Shown one piece after another: positions 23,831-39,006 of a stretch of DNA of 64,000 bases (within the stretch, counting starts at the first letter, position 1; each line of letters opens with the position of its first letter). The stretch lies in the NCBI GenBank assembly GCA_014706295.1, contig JACSVZ010000002.1:109318930-109382929 (forward strand), written 5' to 3'. The translations under genes were made by a program, and so were the position numbers. The notes under the pieces are model-generated. The model was given only the letters and a program-made list of their open reading frames with translations. It was not told where the DNA came from and searched no databases. The stretch is from Lycocorax pyrrhopterus obiensis. Taxonomy: Eukaryota; Chordata; Aves; Passeriformes; Paradisaeidae.

Positions 23831-26327
23831 AAAACAAGATCTACAGTAATTTTTTTACTTCAAGTTAATGTCTTATCACATTGCATTACAGCTTGCAGCT
23901 TCTCCTTCCAGATCCCACTGAGACCAGCAAGATACAAAGTGACACCAGCTTTATTTTTGAACACATGAGAATTCCAGATTCCTGCTGTGAACTTTCCAAG
24001 CTCATTGCAGTCATCACTATGTTAGCTTTTCTCCCTCCTTTTGAAGGAAATTTGGAAATGGTGGAAGAAAAGACAATGCCAAAGAAAGCCCAAGCAAACA
24101 GATGCTCTGAGCATGAGTTTTAATTCTCAGAACTATTGCATCCTTCACTTCAATTATCTGTCACAGACATTCACATTATCATGGCCTAAATCTCTGCCAA
24201 AACCCAATTTCCCTGTATTTAACACCTTGGATTCTGCAAGGTGGTATCAGTGGCAGCTGGTATTTTAAGGACACTCTCATTTAGAGCAGGAAACTGGGTC
24301 TTAATTTATAGGAATGTTCTCCTACCAAGAAATGGCTAGATTTATGAATGGGCAAACAACATATATTGCTAGAATTAGAGATTCTTTTGTTACAAGTTAA
24401 TATACAGTTATTCTACCCAGAAAGAGCTGTCTTCAGACCAGATATGTCAAATGCTCAACACTGCTCTCTATAAGAGTGCTTTCTTAAGGAAAGCAAGTAG
24501 AAGTGTGCACCAAATCTGGCTGGAATAACAAGTTCATCAAACACTTGTTTTCTGAGAGCACAATTTTAAGATCTGAACTCTGATATAAGTGTTGTTGAAG
24601 TACTGTGAATCACTAACCAAAGTACATATATATACTCTCACTTGTGTCCTTGAGAGAAAAGTCTCCAGATGTTCTAAAGGATCTTTTAGTGATCAATTTC
24701 ATACTCTAAATCACCCAGAATTTTCATATTCCTTGCAGGTAAGTCAGGAACAAGTTAGCAAGCCATTCTACATAAAGACAAATCTCTGAATACATCCTCA
24801 TCCTCTCTCAAATTACCTCTCAGCTGAGAATGCAATTAAGATTTAGAGCATGGTTTAATAGTTTATACAGCTGAGATTTCAGGTACCTGAAACATATTTT
24901 ACTAGTCAGTAATCCATAGTGTTTGGCTTCAGCTCTAAGAGCAGTAGTGTGGCACAGTCCTGCAATCATACAGCCACATGGAACTTCAGATCCACTGAAA
25001 GGGCAGATGTCCTACTTAGGAACCACTCAAAAACTAGGAAAAGGCAATTAACCTTACAAAACCTTGGGCTATTTTGAGACAGTCTGAGTGCATGAGGGCA
25101 CCCTACAAACCAAAACTATTCCTGGTAATAACAAATCCGATTAATCATATTAAAAGAATAAGGCACTTGTTGGGGCCACTTAGTTCATTCTGCTCTAAGG
25201 AACAGAGATGGGAGAGGGCCACACATGCAGGCAGACACTGATGCCTGCAAACTCCAAGGCAGCAGGCACTCAGGTTAAATGAACATTGTGAGTGGGCTGC
25301 CTGTCGACAGAGCATCTCTGAGAGCAGCAAGATGGGTAACTGTTCCTTCTAAAAGGAGGAGATTGGAAGTGAATGAGCTGAGTGGGATGAGTGAGACTGA
25401 AACTTCTTGCTGTGCAAATGCAGGCTGTCATAACACCCACGCTTAAAGATTGTCTACCAAAATCCTGGATGATGAAGGTTGCTTTAATCTTGTTGGGCTG
25501 GATACCATCAGCCCAGACCTTGAAAACAACACCTTATACCCTTAGCAATCCAATCCATTTGAACGTGATCACTTGCAAGAGGCAGTACTGCAGACCAAAG
25601 AGTGACAGGTTCAAGACCAATTTTGAGTTACTATGCTGTTCTCCTTAACCTTTGGTTTCAATAGTGCATGTGCTTTATTTTCCTGTGTTAAAATACAACT
25701 TTAAGGAAAATAATATGCTGCATAAGCAAACATTATAAACTAAGTTAGTTACAGTCCTTCCACAATTCCACAAAACCAATTCCACAACCTTCCTAATGGA
25801 AGATATTGAAAAAAAGACTCTACTGGTGGCAATAGACAGCAGGCAGTTTTGGGAGAGGAACACCACGAATCAGACAAAAGGTGGCATACAGTGCTGACTC
25901 ACAGAAACCTCCGTAGTATAAAATATTACAGAGACTTTTCTAAATGAACTGATAAAAAGGCAAGGACACATTTAACTCCCACCACTTTTCACAAGGACCG
26001 TGTAATACCAATTTGTCACAGTTATGATTTTGGTTATGCTTCATTTACATCACAAGTCATGTTTGAAGCATAAGTTCAATACATAACTTAAAAAGCCAGT
26101 CCAAATCAACTCTATCTATTCATCATCTCCATTCCCTTTCACTTTGTTATACAGAACAGGGGTTGAATTAATGGATGTACAAAGGTGATCTCAGACCTTC
26201 CCATTTCATAAAGCATAAGAATGGTCAGAGTTGGTCAGAAAAAAAATCCATTTAGTCCAATATCCTATCTCCTAATCAGTGGTTATTAGGAGATGTTTAG
26301 AGAAGAGAATAAGGCAAGCATATACAA

Positions 26328-26328
26328 T

Positions 26329-26372
<44 letters not shown>

Positions 26373-26386
26373 TATATATATATATA
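26328..26386. repeat. (TA)n microsatellite
   Basis: About 59 bp of alternating TA with two interruptions (tatgta and tatgtgta). It is probably variable in length and able to form cruciform structure. Confidence 0.95.
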
Positions 26387-29300
26387 CAATCCTGTGGATT
26401 GCTGAGCCCTTAACAACTTCAAACTCAAGGTGTTTCTGAGCAGTGGCTTCTATGCTGATGCACCATGCTGATGCTCAATGTGTTTTTTCTTCCAAGCATC
26501 CAGTCTTTCTTTGAACTTATATAAACCTCAAGCACCCTTCTCTGCTCCTCCAAAAATCACTGCCACTATTTCTGTTTCCACTGTCCTGTACCAAGGAAAC
26601 AAGGAACAGGAGTTAAGAGGTGGGCAAAAGCCTTTCCAGAGGATGGAGCAGGGTGGTGTGCACAGAGCTCAGTCCCTTTATTCCCAGTGAGACTGCATTT
26701 GCTCCATTACAAGTATATGTATTAATTGTCCTCTTCAGTTAACCTCAATAACAATAACAATTATTTTTCTCCTTTTGACATATATGCTTTCCTGATGGAG
26801 CTGCCTTCTGTGAATTCAGCTGTGGAACTCACTGCATTGAATTTAAATCTGAAATGTCCATCAGTTTCAGTGATGCTTATCAACAAATTCCTTACTGTTA
26901 TTTTCAGTGGTGGAGGAGGAGGTCAGGAGCTCCTTCATACGATCACTCACTACATGAGTTTATGAAAAGAAAATGGAACAGAGCAAACTGATCCTTAGCC
27001 TTGTCAACAAGAGTACAGTAAATCTGATATACACATGCACATACACAGTGGAATCAGCATTAGCCAGGCTGTAAATCTTATTTCATTATTAAACAAACCT
27101 TCCAGTAATTCATGATTTTCCATGGGCAAACATCTCTTCTTGTTGAAGGCACAAAACAGGAAGCTATTTTATTCAATTATCATGTCAAATAACAGAGCAG
27201 TGAACAACTGCCACTCCATCACATCAACAACTATCAGAAAAATAATACTGCCCTGTCAGTCACAGCATTATAGAAGGGCTCATTTATAAAGCCTGATGAG
27301 TGACTCGCACGCTTACTTTTTTGCCTGCAGAGCTACTGTCCCTGCATATGCACAGCAGGGAGATGAAGGAGCACGTCTGTCAGGAGGGTACTGCACACAT
27401 AAATAACCAACTTGAAAGCTCACTGGGTGCCCAGTAGTCTTATTACCACTGTGTATCTAGTTTGTCCTTGGTCTTTGGCATTTACACTTCAAAACACATA
27501 GCCCTTACTGCCTCTGGGGAGAAAAATCCCTGGTTTTCCCCTTACTCTGGAGAAACCTCTAAGGTGCTTTTTTGTGGCAAAGACTCTATCAAGCAGTTCT
27601 CAATGCAGAAAAACTGCAATTCTTCTAAAAGTTTTTATGACTCATGTAGGATCACATTTGACAGGCAAAATGTCATCTGGCACCAAGAACGTGGCTTAGA
27701 GCTCCATCTCTGGGCAAGCACTGCAGGAATATGTTCTCAGCCCAACAGCACATAAGTGGTGCCAGAGGTATTGTCTTATGCTCATCCCAAAGAGGACTCC
27801 AGACTGCAGAACAGTTTCTTGATAAAAGCTAGGAACTGAGGAAGGCTGGGAGACAAGCAGGCAAAGAGGGCTCAGGCAGGCAAACGGGCCTCTTGTGTTT
27901 GAGGGTCACTAAAATTCCAACACTGTACAGAACACCTCAGCAACAAAGATGTTCGAGACTGCAAAATATTATGGAAAGGAGAAATGTGAAGATTTTTCTT
28001 TAAAAAAGAGGTAACCTAAGAGATCTTGCACTCTCCTATTCCTTGTCCAGCAGGAAGAGGCTTATGCTTTAGCATAAGCAGCAGCTGCCACTGTTCCTGG
28101 CAGCATGAAGAATCTGGTGCTGTGCCAGCAGCAGACAAAGTGTGATATGTAGGTGCATGTTTGGTGCCTAAACTTTAACCCAAATGGAGCTAAGAGTAAT
28201 TATGTTAAACTTATCTGCCATTTGGACCTAATGCAGGTGTGCAGTGTTGAATTTTACTTCATCAGGATCTGCCAGAAGACAAAAGTAAAGAGGAGAGATC
28301 AAGCTGGAGTCATTAGAAGAAGTTCTCTTCAGAGTGGATGCCCCCAAACCTGGAATTTTTAATAAAGCCCTTTAAAATACAGCCCACCAGCTTTAGTGTT
28401 GAGTGGCTTCACACAGTGATACCCGTCTGTATCTCCTTCTGGAAGGGTGAAGCCCTGAGCACAAGCAACATCTGTAATTGCTGGACAGCTCTGCATCCCC
28501 CCAGCAAATTGCTGCCTACTATTCCATAGGAGCAGAAATGCTATGGAAAGGCTCATTATACCCCCTTCATCAGTAAAACTGGGAGAGAAAGGAGGGAGAA
28601 GCCATAAGAATGAACAGAAATGGCTGCTTTGAGTTTCATATGTCCTTATCAACATTTAACCCACATTCTGACTTGGGCCCCCAAACTTTACAGTACAAAT
28701 TTCTGGATTTGCCAGCTTGCTGTATTCCTAGCAGAGAACTTAGAGAAGTTTTCTCTTGAAAAATCATATGTCTGTTAATATTGTGCTTGTCAGTAGATGA
28801 CTACAGCAGAGTAGAAATGAGGAAAAATCTTACCTACGCAACCAAAAACAGAACCAAAGAGAGAATTGGGAAAATATACCAATACATTCCCAGTTGTACA
28901 AAAAGCAAGAGTTCTGCTGAAGTTCAATGGAGGCTATTATTGTATTTCAAGTTTTATTTTAGAACCATTCTGAAGAAGACTTGCAAGCATCCTTTATTTT
29001 ATATTTGTAATTTATACACGGTGTCAGTAGTTGCCAATTGCTATTTAGGTGCATAAAACAAAGAGAACTGAGATCAAAGTGCCCTGTCAGCCCAATATTT
29101 TGAGTACCTCTATAATAATAAAAATAGTTCAATTGAGTTGACAGCATAACTCTCAGTAACAATATTTCTACAAATAGGTCGCACTCATTAGACTCTTCAT
29201 CATCATCTTTGTCACTCTATAGTTCAGGATTTCAAAATTACAATCTAATTTCATTGTTTGGTTGGTTTTTTACACAGAAAAGTATAGTTTAAAGACTTGT

Positions 29301-32269
29301 ATTACTTAAAGCAATTTTATTGTTACTTACAACAGCATACTAAAAGCTAGAACATTAAAATTCCTCACAACTAGAAGTGAAAACATTTCCTACAATTTTC
29401 TTTCTTTTTTCTAGTTTTCATTTTAAAATGTTGGTAAAATCAAGTGGTTTTTTGCAAAATATTTGTTTTTCACTCTGGAACAATTCTGTCAGATCCTTTC
29501 CAATCAGTTGTCTCCACTCACATTAACAGAGAGGCTTTCAGGAAAATTTCCTACCTCAGCAGAGAGTAAAACAAGTGTCTCTGAAATTCACATACAGAAA
29601 TTCAATTTAAAAATAGGTAATAAACATATAATTGGGAAGAAGTAGAAGAAAAGTATGTGGAATAGGAAGTAGGAACTCACAGCCTTTGTTCTTCTATGCA
29701 GTTCTAGCATTATCAACAGTGAATTAAAACTTCCTCAATACATTAGAGAAGGTGGATGTTAGTGAATCTGAGAAGTCAGAACAGTAAATATGCAAGTGCA
29801 GGCCTCCATAAGGGTTGCTCTTTCCTTAATTAGTGGCTGTGATGTAATTAATGTTTTTGCTGAGACAGAGTGTCCGTGACTCAAGTACAGGACTCTATTA
29901 CCGACAAACCATAAGTTTAGAAATTCAAAGAATTCCAGAGCTTGGAAAGCTGCTATTACAAACTTCAGCAAATAAGCATATCTGAGGGATATAAATTACG
30001 TGCCCCTTTTCAATTCTGCTGGCTTTTTATTGTGCCACTTCAAAATGCTTATAAATGTCCATGGCAGCATGTACATTGTTGTTTCCTGCTTTGAGCGTGC
30101 CCTGGGTAACAACAGTAAGTGGTCTCCTCACTGCTTAAATGAAAACACTATTCTTGTCACACAGGACAGCACTTGATAACAAACTTGGCCTTTCTTCATC
30201 TGGCAAGCAACCATTTTTCAATGTTTATATCCATTATGCTTTCCTCCTGTATTTTTTACTGTATCACATGTAAGTTAAAAATATTCACCATCTACAATGC
30301 TTGAGTGCCAGCCCAAACACCGAAAGAATGCAAAGGGTGGTGAGAGTCAGCAGTGCTAAAAAAGTCAGCAGTGCAACCTGAACACAAAAATATTGCCACT
30401 GAGGTAAAGGACACAAGCCTATTTGGAGCCTCTCTAGCATGCTGACTACAATTATAAGGCAGAAAAATAAGCAGTAGTGATGACTGACCTCCCTTTGATC
30501 TGAAGTATTTGTCTCAAGTAGTGCACGCCAAAACTGTCAAAACAGATGTATAGGTGTTATCATACTCAAGAGATTAGAACCTGCTTGGAAGTTTACAACA
30601 GTTAGTGTTTTTTCCTACTAAAAAACTGTATGGCCCGAGTCAGCAGAATCCTGAAATATGTAATATAACCTGGGTTGAAAAATGGCAGATTTGCAAATCT
30701 ATCCACAAACAACCACGATGTGAGGAATTTGACACCAATTGGATGCTATTGCACAGAAGATACCAGACATCCCATGAGGTATTAACACTACAGGAAGGTT
30801 TCTTCTGCCTTCATTAAAGTCACCACTTTTAAATCCCAACTTACCTCATAACCCTACAGATGCTGATTTCCAATCTGACTAACAAAATTAAAACATGCCT
30901 TTTCGTTTTCAGAAACTATTTTCAGGAGGAAAAAAAAAATCAACCATGTTTTTTCATCAAAGTCAATAATTTTTTTCACAATTCCCAAAATATTGATGAT
31001 AGAGATGAGCATTTGGTCACACATTGGCTAACAATGGACTAGAATAAGAGGTATCTGAACACCCACACAAAAAAAAATAATGATTTTGCTACATGGTCTG
31101 TTGTCACAATATTTCTGGTGAGCCAAGTAACTATGATTCAGAGCTCAGAAACTTCAGAAAGCCCAAAGGATCTGACGGATAGTTCTGGCATATCCACTGC
31201 TATTCCTCACCAAAGCTGTACACTTGAAATTTTCATTGCCAAGCCACCTGACTAAGCAATGCATCTCTTGTTTCAAACTTTCCCTCCCAGTGCAATGCAG
31301 TGGATTCTGCTTGAGTGGGGAACAGAGCAAGTATGAGAGCATGTAATGAACAAGACTGGAAATGAAAGAATAAAACTTGAAAACTACTTGCACTTTAAAA
31401 CTTTTGCATGAAGACTATCATTTTACATTTCCTTTCTGGGAAGCTAATGCCAACAGAAACACTACAGGTTCTTGAATTTAACACAATTAGTAACTTTCAA
31501 AAATTTTCTTCTCATTAAGCGCAGTCAATTTGCCCTTGATGAAACATCACTGAGAGCTAGACTCAAAACCAGATTGCTCAAAAAGGCCAGAAAGTAGGGC
31601 AAACAGAATACCACCCTTCAAAGAGAAACAGTGAGCTGTTTTGCAGTTCTTTGCAGACTGGAGAGATTTCTTAGGAAATAAAATAACTAGTCCACGATTG
31701 TAATTCACTTAATAGCTTCTGTTAGCCCAGCAAAATTCAGCAGTGGGACAGTCCACACACAGAGTAATTGTTGCATGTGCTTTTCCTGTGCTTTATGCTA
31801 CTGATGAGGTACCATTACCAATGACATTTAAGAATGTTTTATTCACAGCAAATCACTACTGTTCTCATGAAAATTTCAACTATTTAGGTACAAATTGTTG
31901 TTAAAGGTCAGAGCACTGAAATGGGAGTGAATAAAATTACCGAAGAGTCCAAGGGTAATACCTACTTGGCCTCCTTATGATATGGAATAAAGAGCAGCAC
32001 GAAATTGTAAAAGATGACCATTTGCTGAGCTGGCTCAAAAGGTCTATGTGTGGAAGACAGCAGGCTGCTCCTGGTAAATCAAGAGTTCTGTCCACAGATG
32101 ATTTTCTCTGTGGCAAAGCTAGCTTGGGGAGGAAGGGGAAGCCTAGAGTAAGAGCACTCACAGATATGCTTGGTGTTATTTTAAACAGAGAAGTAAAGAT
32201 GAAGATATTTCAAAATCTGCTCTATAATTTGTTTTCCCTTTGCAATCTGTAAACAAGATTATTTGGCCC

Positions 32270-32400
32270 ATGGTATGTTTTCTATTTTGACAGGATCAGC
32301 ATTGTATAGCTCCTTTAATCTAATTGAAATGCACATTAGAAACAGAAACAGATGTATGACAAACAGCTGGATGGCAGACCTGTTCCCAAGCTTTCAGAAA
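32270..32400. promoter_or_regulatory. Candidate regulatory block
   Basis: Contains tttaatctaattgaaatgc (homeodomain/POU-like), catggtatg, ttttgacagg (TALE-like) and acaaacagctgga (forkhead-like plus E-box) in 130 bp of non-repetitive DNA. Motif-based only. Confidence 0.2.
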
Positions 32401-35400
32401 ACTTAGAAAATATAGTGTTTGAAAAAAAAAAAAATTATGAGAATGAACAACACTTGCTAATAATCTTTCTTCTGCTTAGTTAAACTGAAAATGTCCCTCA
32501 AAACAACAGAATCCTGACAAATTCTTTCAAATCCTAGATCATTACTTTGCAATTCCTAACATCCCCTTTATAAACTGATCACCTTCCTTCCTAAATAATT
32601 ACAAACCAGTTCTGAGGGAACTGGGTTTTCCAGAAGCTTAGTTTAAACTTTGTAGAAGCAGAACATGGATCTGAAGATGGGTGTGAGGATAGATTAACCT
32701 TATTTCTTCTGGGTGGAAAGCTTTCACCACTGCATCGAGCAGAAAAGTTACACTTGCTGAAACACTATTTCAACCCTGATCATGAACAGAATGCTATTTC
32801 TCATAACTATTGCAGTCTGGGGGAGGGCCTTATCTTTTATATCCAATGCAAGAGCAAACATTAGGACCAACACTCAAAGGAATGAAATGCCCAGTGTATT
32901 CTCTTTCACAGAAGACAAGCAGGCTTTTCCTTTTCTGCAATTGCAAATAACTGCCATCGGAAGAAATAATACAACCAATGCAACAACGACAAAAAACCAA
33001 CAACCTAAAGGAGAGCTGTCAATGGTAAACACACTGCAATCAAATCTATTAACTGCACTTCAAACACAAATCTGATTGTGAAGGTTTGTTGCTGATGGCA
33101 CCTGGTGATCCAGGTAGGGCAGCTTTCTGAGACTGCTCCATATTCTGCATGCAGGAATCATCAGAAACTTCAGAGCTAGATATTTAATTGGTCCCCAAAT
33201 TACAAAACAAACTGGGGAAAGCATGACTTTACTACTCTGGATTAAGTTAGTGTGATGGGCTCCAGCATACAGAAAAATATTGACACAGGTGGATTGCTCA
33301 AAATGCATATGTCAGTTAAGGTACTTAAATTTCACCTGTCTAAGCAAAGAAACAGTTATCATCTTTGATTCTGCAAAACGTGAATAAAAACATTTTGGAG
33401 GACTCAAAGCACAGTCTTTCTAAAAAGAAAACCCTTTCTTTATTACCCCATGCCAAATACAGTGGCTCCAGTACAGGAGCATTTAGAAGGTGATCTAAGG
33501 CTATCATCTTCTTTAGAAAAGTCTGCAATACCTGAGAGATATTCTTGGCATTCCCCTTTATGCAAACAGATAAATACAGATTTTCTAGTTCCTGATCCTG
33601 TTGGTCAATGTTATCCAAGGAAAAATGCTCTTGGAAGCTTTTGAAATGTTAGTCTGAAACCTTTTAGGCTCACTCAAGCAGCCTTTGAAGATGAAAATTT
33701 TCTCAGAACTGCTTTAATTTCAACATTATCTTCTTCTGTTGAAGAACACCTAGGACAGCTCTAATTTGAAATCTTTTCAAAAAACACCAAAATCAGTTGA
33801 ATAATGTAGTGACAAGCACTGGAAATCACTGACATGAAGCCCCTTTTACATAGATGTCATCAGCCCGTTCTCAAGTGGCCTGTTTTCCCAAAAAAACATT
33901 TATTTTTAACTTCAGCACTGCAATCTGCAATTTCTGGAGATTCCTATGGTAGGAGTCCCTGCAAAACTCAACATCACAGCTGGTGATGCAGGAATTTAAG
34001 ATAAAACACAGGGATCAGAGTCTGAGCTTTTGTATCAGACATGAACGTATGCTTACAGCGCATTCGTAGACAGTAAAAAGGACTGACACTGTTAATGCAT
34101 CATGTGGTAACCACAATAGAAGCCATTAAAAACAATCTTCAGTAGTTTATGTAGCAGTAAAGAGCAGAATGGAAGGACATTAGTGAATATCACAGCACTC
34201 TTGGTCTTGGACTTGAATATCCAAATGATAGTTTTGATCTGATCCCTTTTAGTTTGCCGCTGACTGAAGGCATTCACAAATCACAGGTGCAATCAGTTGT
34301 TGCCATCAACCCACACATACAGCTCTTGTCTTCTCCTCAGCATGGTTCAGAAAACAATTTCAATCATAACAGCTAGAGAAATGACAAATTCCAAATTAGT
34401 GATTATTCACCTACAGAGAGACCATTACAGGGATCCACACAATAATCTATTGTCAAAAATGAACTTGCAATGATAAAACAAAATACGCTACATGTGAAAA
34501 GATCAATCACTCATATCCTGAGCTCATATTCATCCTCCTATCCCCTGTAAAACTTCTAGTGGACTCTTCTGGCAACAGAAGAACAGAAACCCTGGATTCC
34601 TATTGTATAACTTTCTACTGCAATTGCAATTTTGGTATTATTCATATTGATATTTTGACATTTGGATATTTGGAATCTAAGAAAACCCCAAAAAATGTAG
34701 CGTTGCCCTAGAGGATGCATGTATTTCTCTCATCTTCCTTATAGTCACCTGCTGTCATGACCTCACAAACAACCTCTGGAGAAGACCAAAAATATTCAGA
34801 TCACTATGGATGACAGCATAAAAAATGAGACTAATGGGGCTGCAACACAAACAATTGCACTCCTTTCAGTATTAGGGCTGCCAGATGGACTGCATGTAGT
34901 ATCTCAACTACTGTTAGAAAAGAGAGCTTGCCCAGGAATTCTTGGTTTCCCTCCTTTTGTGTTTGGCCCTGTTAAAAATTAACATTGCTGTTTTGCTTAG
35001 CTCTTCAGTTAATATAAAGGACTTAGTACGCAGCAAGCCACAGAGCCAGCAGCACAGCACTGAGAAAGCACTTTTTAATCAACTGCTAGAAAGCTGGCCA
35101 GAAGAACATCACACACTGGGCTAAGATCTACCTTTGGATGCATATGATCTTAATCTCACTAGAATCAACAGGAGCCAGCATGTGCAGCCTGGGAAATAAT
35201 TTAGTCCATTAAATTCATGCAATTTACATACAATTAGTGGCTTCAGAGTTTTACTTTTGAGGGGAAAAGGAAGACAAAGGAGGTTTAAAATAATCAAAAA
35301 TATTCCCATGTGGATGGCTATTACTGTTTCAAATTAGGACAAACTTTAAACTCGAAAGGTATTTTAAAGCCTTTCAGATTTGTTTAAAATAAAAAATTGA

Positions 35401-38400
35401 TCTAAATATTTGAGTTCATGTTTAAAGGCATAAAAAACTCAATAGATCTAAAATTCCCATTTCAATTGAAGGTACACTTCTTTCATTGAGGTCCACTTCT
35501 GCTACCATCAAATTGACCATTTACAGCCTCTTTGGAAACATGATATATGCATATATATATGTACATTTTAAAGGAAATAAAGATGCAGAGATGCCTCAGG
35601 AAACAAGATGCCTTGCAACCAAGAAAAAATATGATCACAATTACTGTTTTCTTATTAAAAAGTGTAGGATAAATCTCTGATACGGAGAGACACACACAGT
35701 GCATGCGAAGTCTCTATATAGTATAAAGTGTGATTTCTGTTACTGATTTAATGAGAATATCAACAGCAAGATCCCTTCTGGGACAGAAAACAGTTTGTGA
35801 CTTTATACTCGTGGAGGTTAAAAGACAGCCAGGTTCTGCAAGGTTCAGTGTACCACCCAGGAAGTGCTGAACATCTTACCTATTTTTCCCTGAAAGAGAA
35901 TCTCTGTGATAGAGAGACAAATTGTTAGTCATGAATTCCAAATGGAGGTTGTAGGCAGAAGCTGTGCTGTACAAGTTTGGGGGGCTATTTTTGCAATAGT
36001 GAGAAATGTTTCAAGGAAATGGAGTGACACACTATTGACAATATTCTTCTGTTTGGTGCCATAATTCAAAACCTTGTTCTGGTGAATCAGTGTATACATT
36101 AAATTATCCTACTTACTTTTATGCTTGGGAAAGACGCATCAGAGAGCATTCTGCTACCCAGTTCAACGTCTAGTCAGCAGACAGCCTGGGACACAGTGGA
36201 ACAGTGAGAAGGCAGTTTGGGAAGAGTGTAATACCTGCTGGGAGTGGGAATGCTGGGCAGAAAAGGAATGAAGAGAAAAGCTTTGGGCAGAAGACTCACC
36301 CGCTGCTGTAGGGAAGCCAATAACTCTCAGAACAAGAGAGTGCCAAAGAGAAGCCCTGGAAGAACATGCAAGTTCTGGGGTTTTTAAGAGTTTAGAAACT
36401 TTGGCTTTTTTGTATACAGCAAGCAGAGTCAACTCTGCTTTTTAGTTTCCAGTAAGTCAAGGAATTTCAGTTTATTTAACTGAAACAGACTTTATACAGG
36501 AATTTCCTCAAGTTTGGTGGCCTGGACTCCTGAGTGTGAGCAGTCTCTACCAACTGTACCTGCCCATGTGTAAAACAATCCCACTGCCACAAGGAGCATT
36601 CATACCCTTTCCCTGGAAGAGAATGTGAACACAGGCTATGGGTTTGGATGCATGCTTTGAATCCCACTGCACCTCCACACATGCAGGTAGTCCTGTTTAC
36701 TCTTGTCTAGAAATGCACATAAGAAATTCAAGTCCCTTTGTGAAAACTCCTAATAAAACTTGGACCAGTTTCCTAAAATCACACACTTCGTAGAAGACAA
36801 AATAAGCTTAGATAATGTTTGACCAGCCACCATTATTCCATTTAGCACAAGTTAAATGCTGGAGAAAAATAAATGGAAACAAATCACAGCCTTGAGATTA
36901 AAAAAAATCCAACTTTTAGGTTAATTAATTTAATAAAATGACACACAAGGTAGAAAATCTGTGCCTTTGACAATCTCAGTTATTTTAAAGGCTATACACA
37001 GCCAAAAACATATCCTCACAGAGGTGGTGAAAATATACAATGAAACCTCTGGCAAATTTTTCCCAGTGTGTTTTTTACCACAGAGGGGACTTTTTAATCA
37101 CTAATTTAATTTGACAGATATCAAGAAATAATTTCATAGTGCTCTTTCTAATTAAAAGCATTTATTTGATGAATTTGCTCTTACCCTGATCCCCACTTTG
37201 CTTGGCATTTCTGTGGAATCCCTATCACCCATATGTCCACCACAGATACAAGGGTCAGCCTAAATAATGGCTTAAAGCTTCCACAGTCTGTGTTTATTTC
37301 TATGGTCCTCCATAATAGATGTACACTGGCTACTGAGTTTTTTAACTCAAAGAAGACAGACAGTTTCTTTGAGTAACAGTGTTCTGGCTATTTGGTAAAC
37401 CAGTCCTAACAAAGAAGTTTGAAGAGAAGACTGTTCTTACCCTAACCAGTCTGGACCTTATGACTCTTTCTGAGCTGTCCTGGGAGGGAGGAGAAAAAAA
37501 CACCACTGTCCTTTAACTACCCATGCCATGGACCCAAGTCTCTGGAAAGGCAACACAGTGCTCTTTTATCATTTCAGTCAAGATGATTCTGCTTTTAGCT
37601 CTATAGACACAAAGAGAAATAGAACATATGCTGTTTCTTTAAGCAGACCGTGTGTGTGTGTTTACTAGGATTTTTCAGCAATAAGCTTTTTAGGTAGGAG
37701 GAGAATACCTATCCTGCAAGGTGAAAACAGGTCTTTAACTTCCTCGGTGTTATATTACCATGAATCACTCATGGGCCTGATTAAAACAAAGACTCCACTT
37801 GTCTGCAAATGTATATGCATGTATGTATTGCAAAAACACACAAGCATGCATGCATTTTGTACATGTGAAACACATATGCATAATAGATCTAAGAGGATAC
37901 TGATATATAGAAAATAACCACTAAATAATTATAAGGGGATTGGTTAAAAACAGAAAAGGCATGCATACTAAAAATGCAAGAATACATAGGCTGAACGTAT
38001 AAACTCTGGTGGAAAAATTAGTTTAGGAAAAGCTGACAGTAATAAGAAGCAGACAGTTAAAATCTTACTGCAAACAGTCTAATTTAAAGCTGGGAATCTT
38101 GAGCATCTATTAAAGTGAAATGCAGGATCATATCAAAGAAAGGCAGAACATTAAAATAACCAGAAATGGAAAAGCCAGAATATCCTCTGTTTAATTCTAC
38201 CAGCAAGAAAACAAACACAAATTTTACACGCTGCATCATGTCATACACCACCTTAATTCAGCTACATTAAAATGAGTTTTCCTCAAAGAAAAGCTCATAT
38301 TACGACTATACCTTTAGAAAGCTCATGTTTTCACTGTCTGGGTTTTTATATGAAGAAAAAACAAGACTGAATCAGGAGTTGTAAATTTTTATACTTAATT

Positions 38401-38992
38401 TGATAGTTCAGCACTTTTGCAGTTGAGTTTGCAGCACACACAGACCAGCTTCCTCACGCTTTCCCGCTTATTTTTCAGCACTCAGGAATTCTTAAGCACG
38501 CTGCACAGTGCATACACAATTTGTAAGGCATGCTCATCATCACTTGTTCAGCTTTATGCACCAAATGAGACACACTTCAGGTTTCTATGTGCGCATCTCA
38601 AAATGATGTTTTAAAATTTTATCACCTAGTTTCCAGGGAGCTGAGGCTTTGAATCTATGTTTGAAATACCACCTGAACGGGTGAAACATATTGGTATTCC
38701 ACACACAGCCTCCTGCTGTCATTCCACTGCTGGCACGGGACAGTCTTCACCAAGACTTAGAAAACCTCATTCAATATTCCTCTCTGGAGGATCTGACACT
38801 TACTGTGAATTCTGCTCTTCAACTTAAATACCAGTGTCTGTGGCAGGCCAATTCTATCATTGCAGATACAGCATCCCTCAGGCGAGGTCCAACCTTTCTC
38901 TTGCAGTGCACCCAGGGATTAGCTTGACTTCCCCTAAATTCTCTCCAGTGCACAGTACAAGCTAATCTTTCCTGTAGGAAGCAGGAGATGGG

Positions 38993-39006
38993 GTTGCCAT
39001 GACAAC
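38993..39006. promoter_or_regulatory. Candidate RFX X-box
   Basis: gttgccatgacaac fits the inverted-repeat X-box GTTRCC-NN-RGYAAC with one mismatch. RFX factors act in ciliated cells, neurons and testis. Single sites of this length also occur by chance. Confidence 0.3.

Noticed and set aside
25487..25513. Short inverted repeat tgggctg...cagccca
   Set aside because: Only a 7-bp stem with an 8-9 base loop and no other terminator or RNA-gene context in a vertebrate intron.
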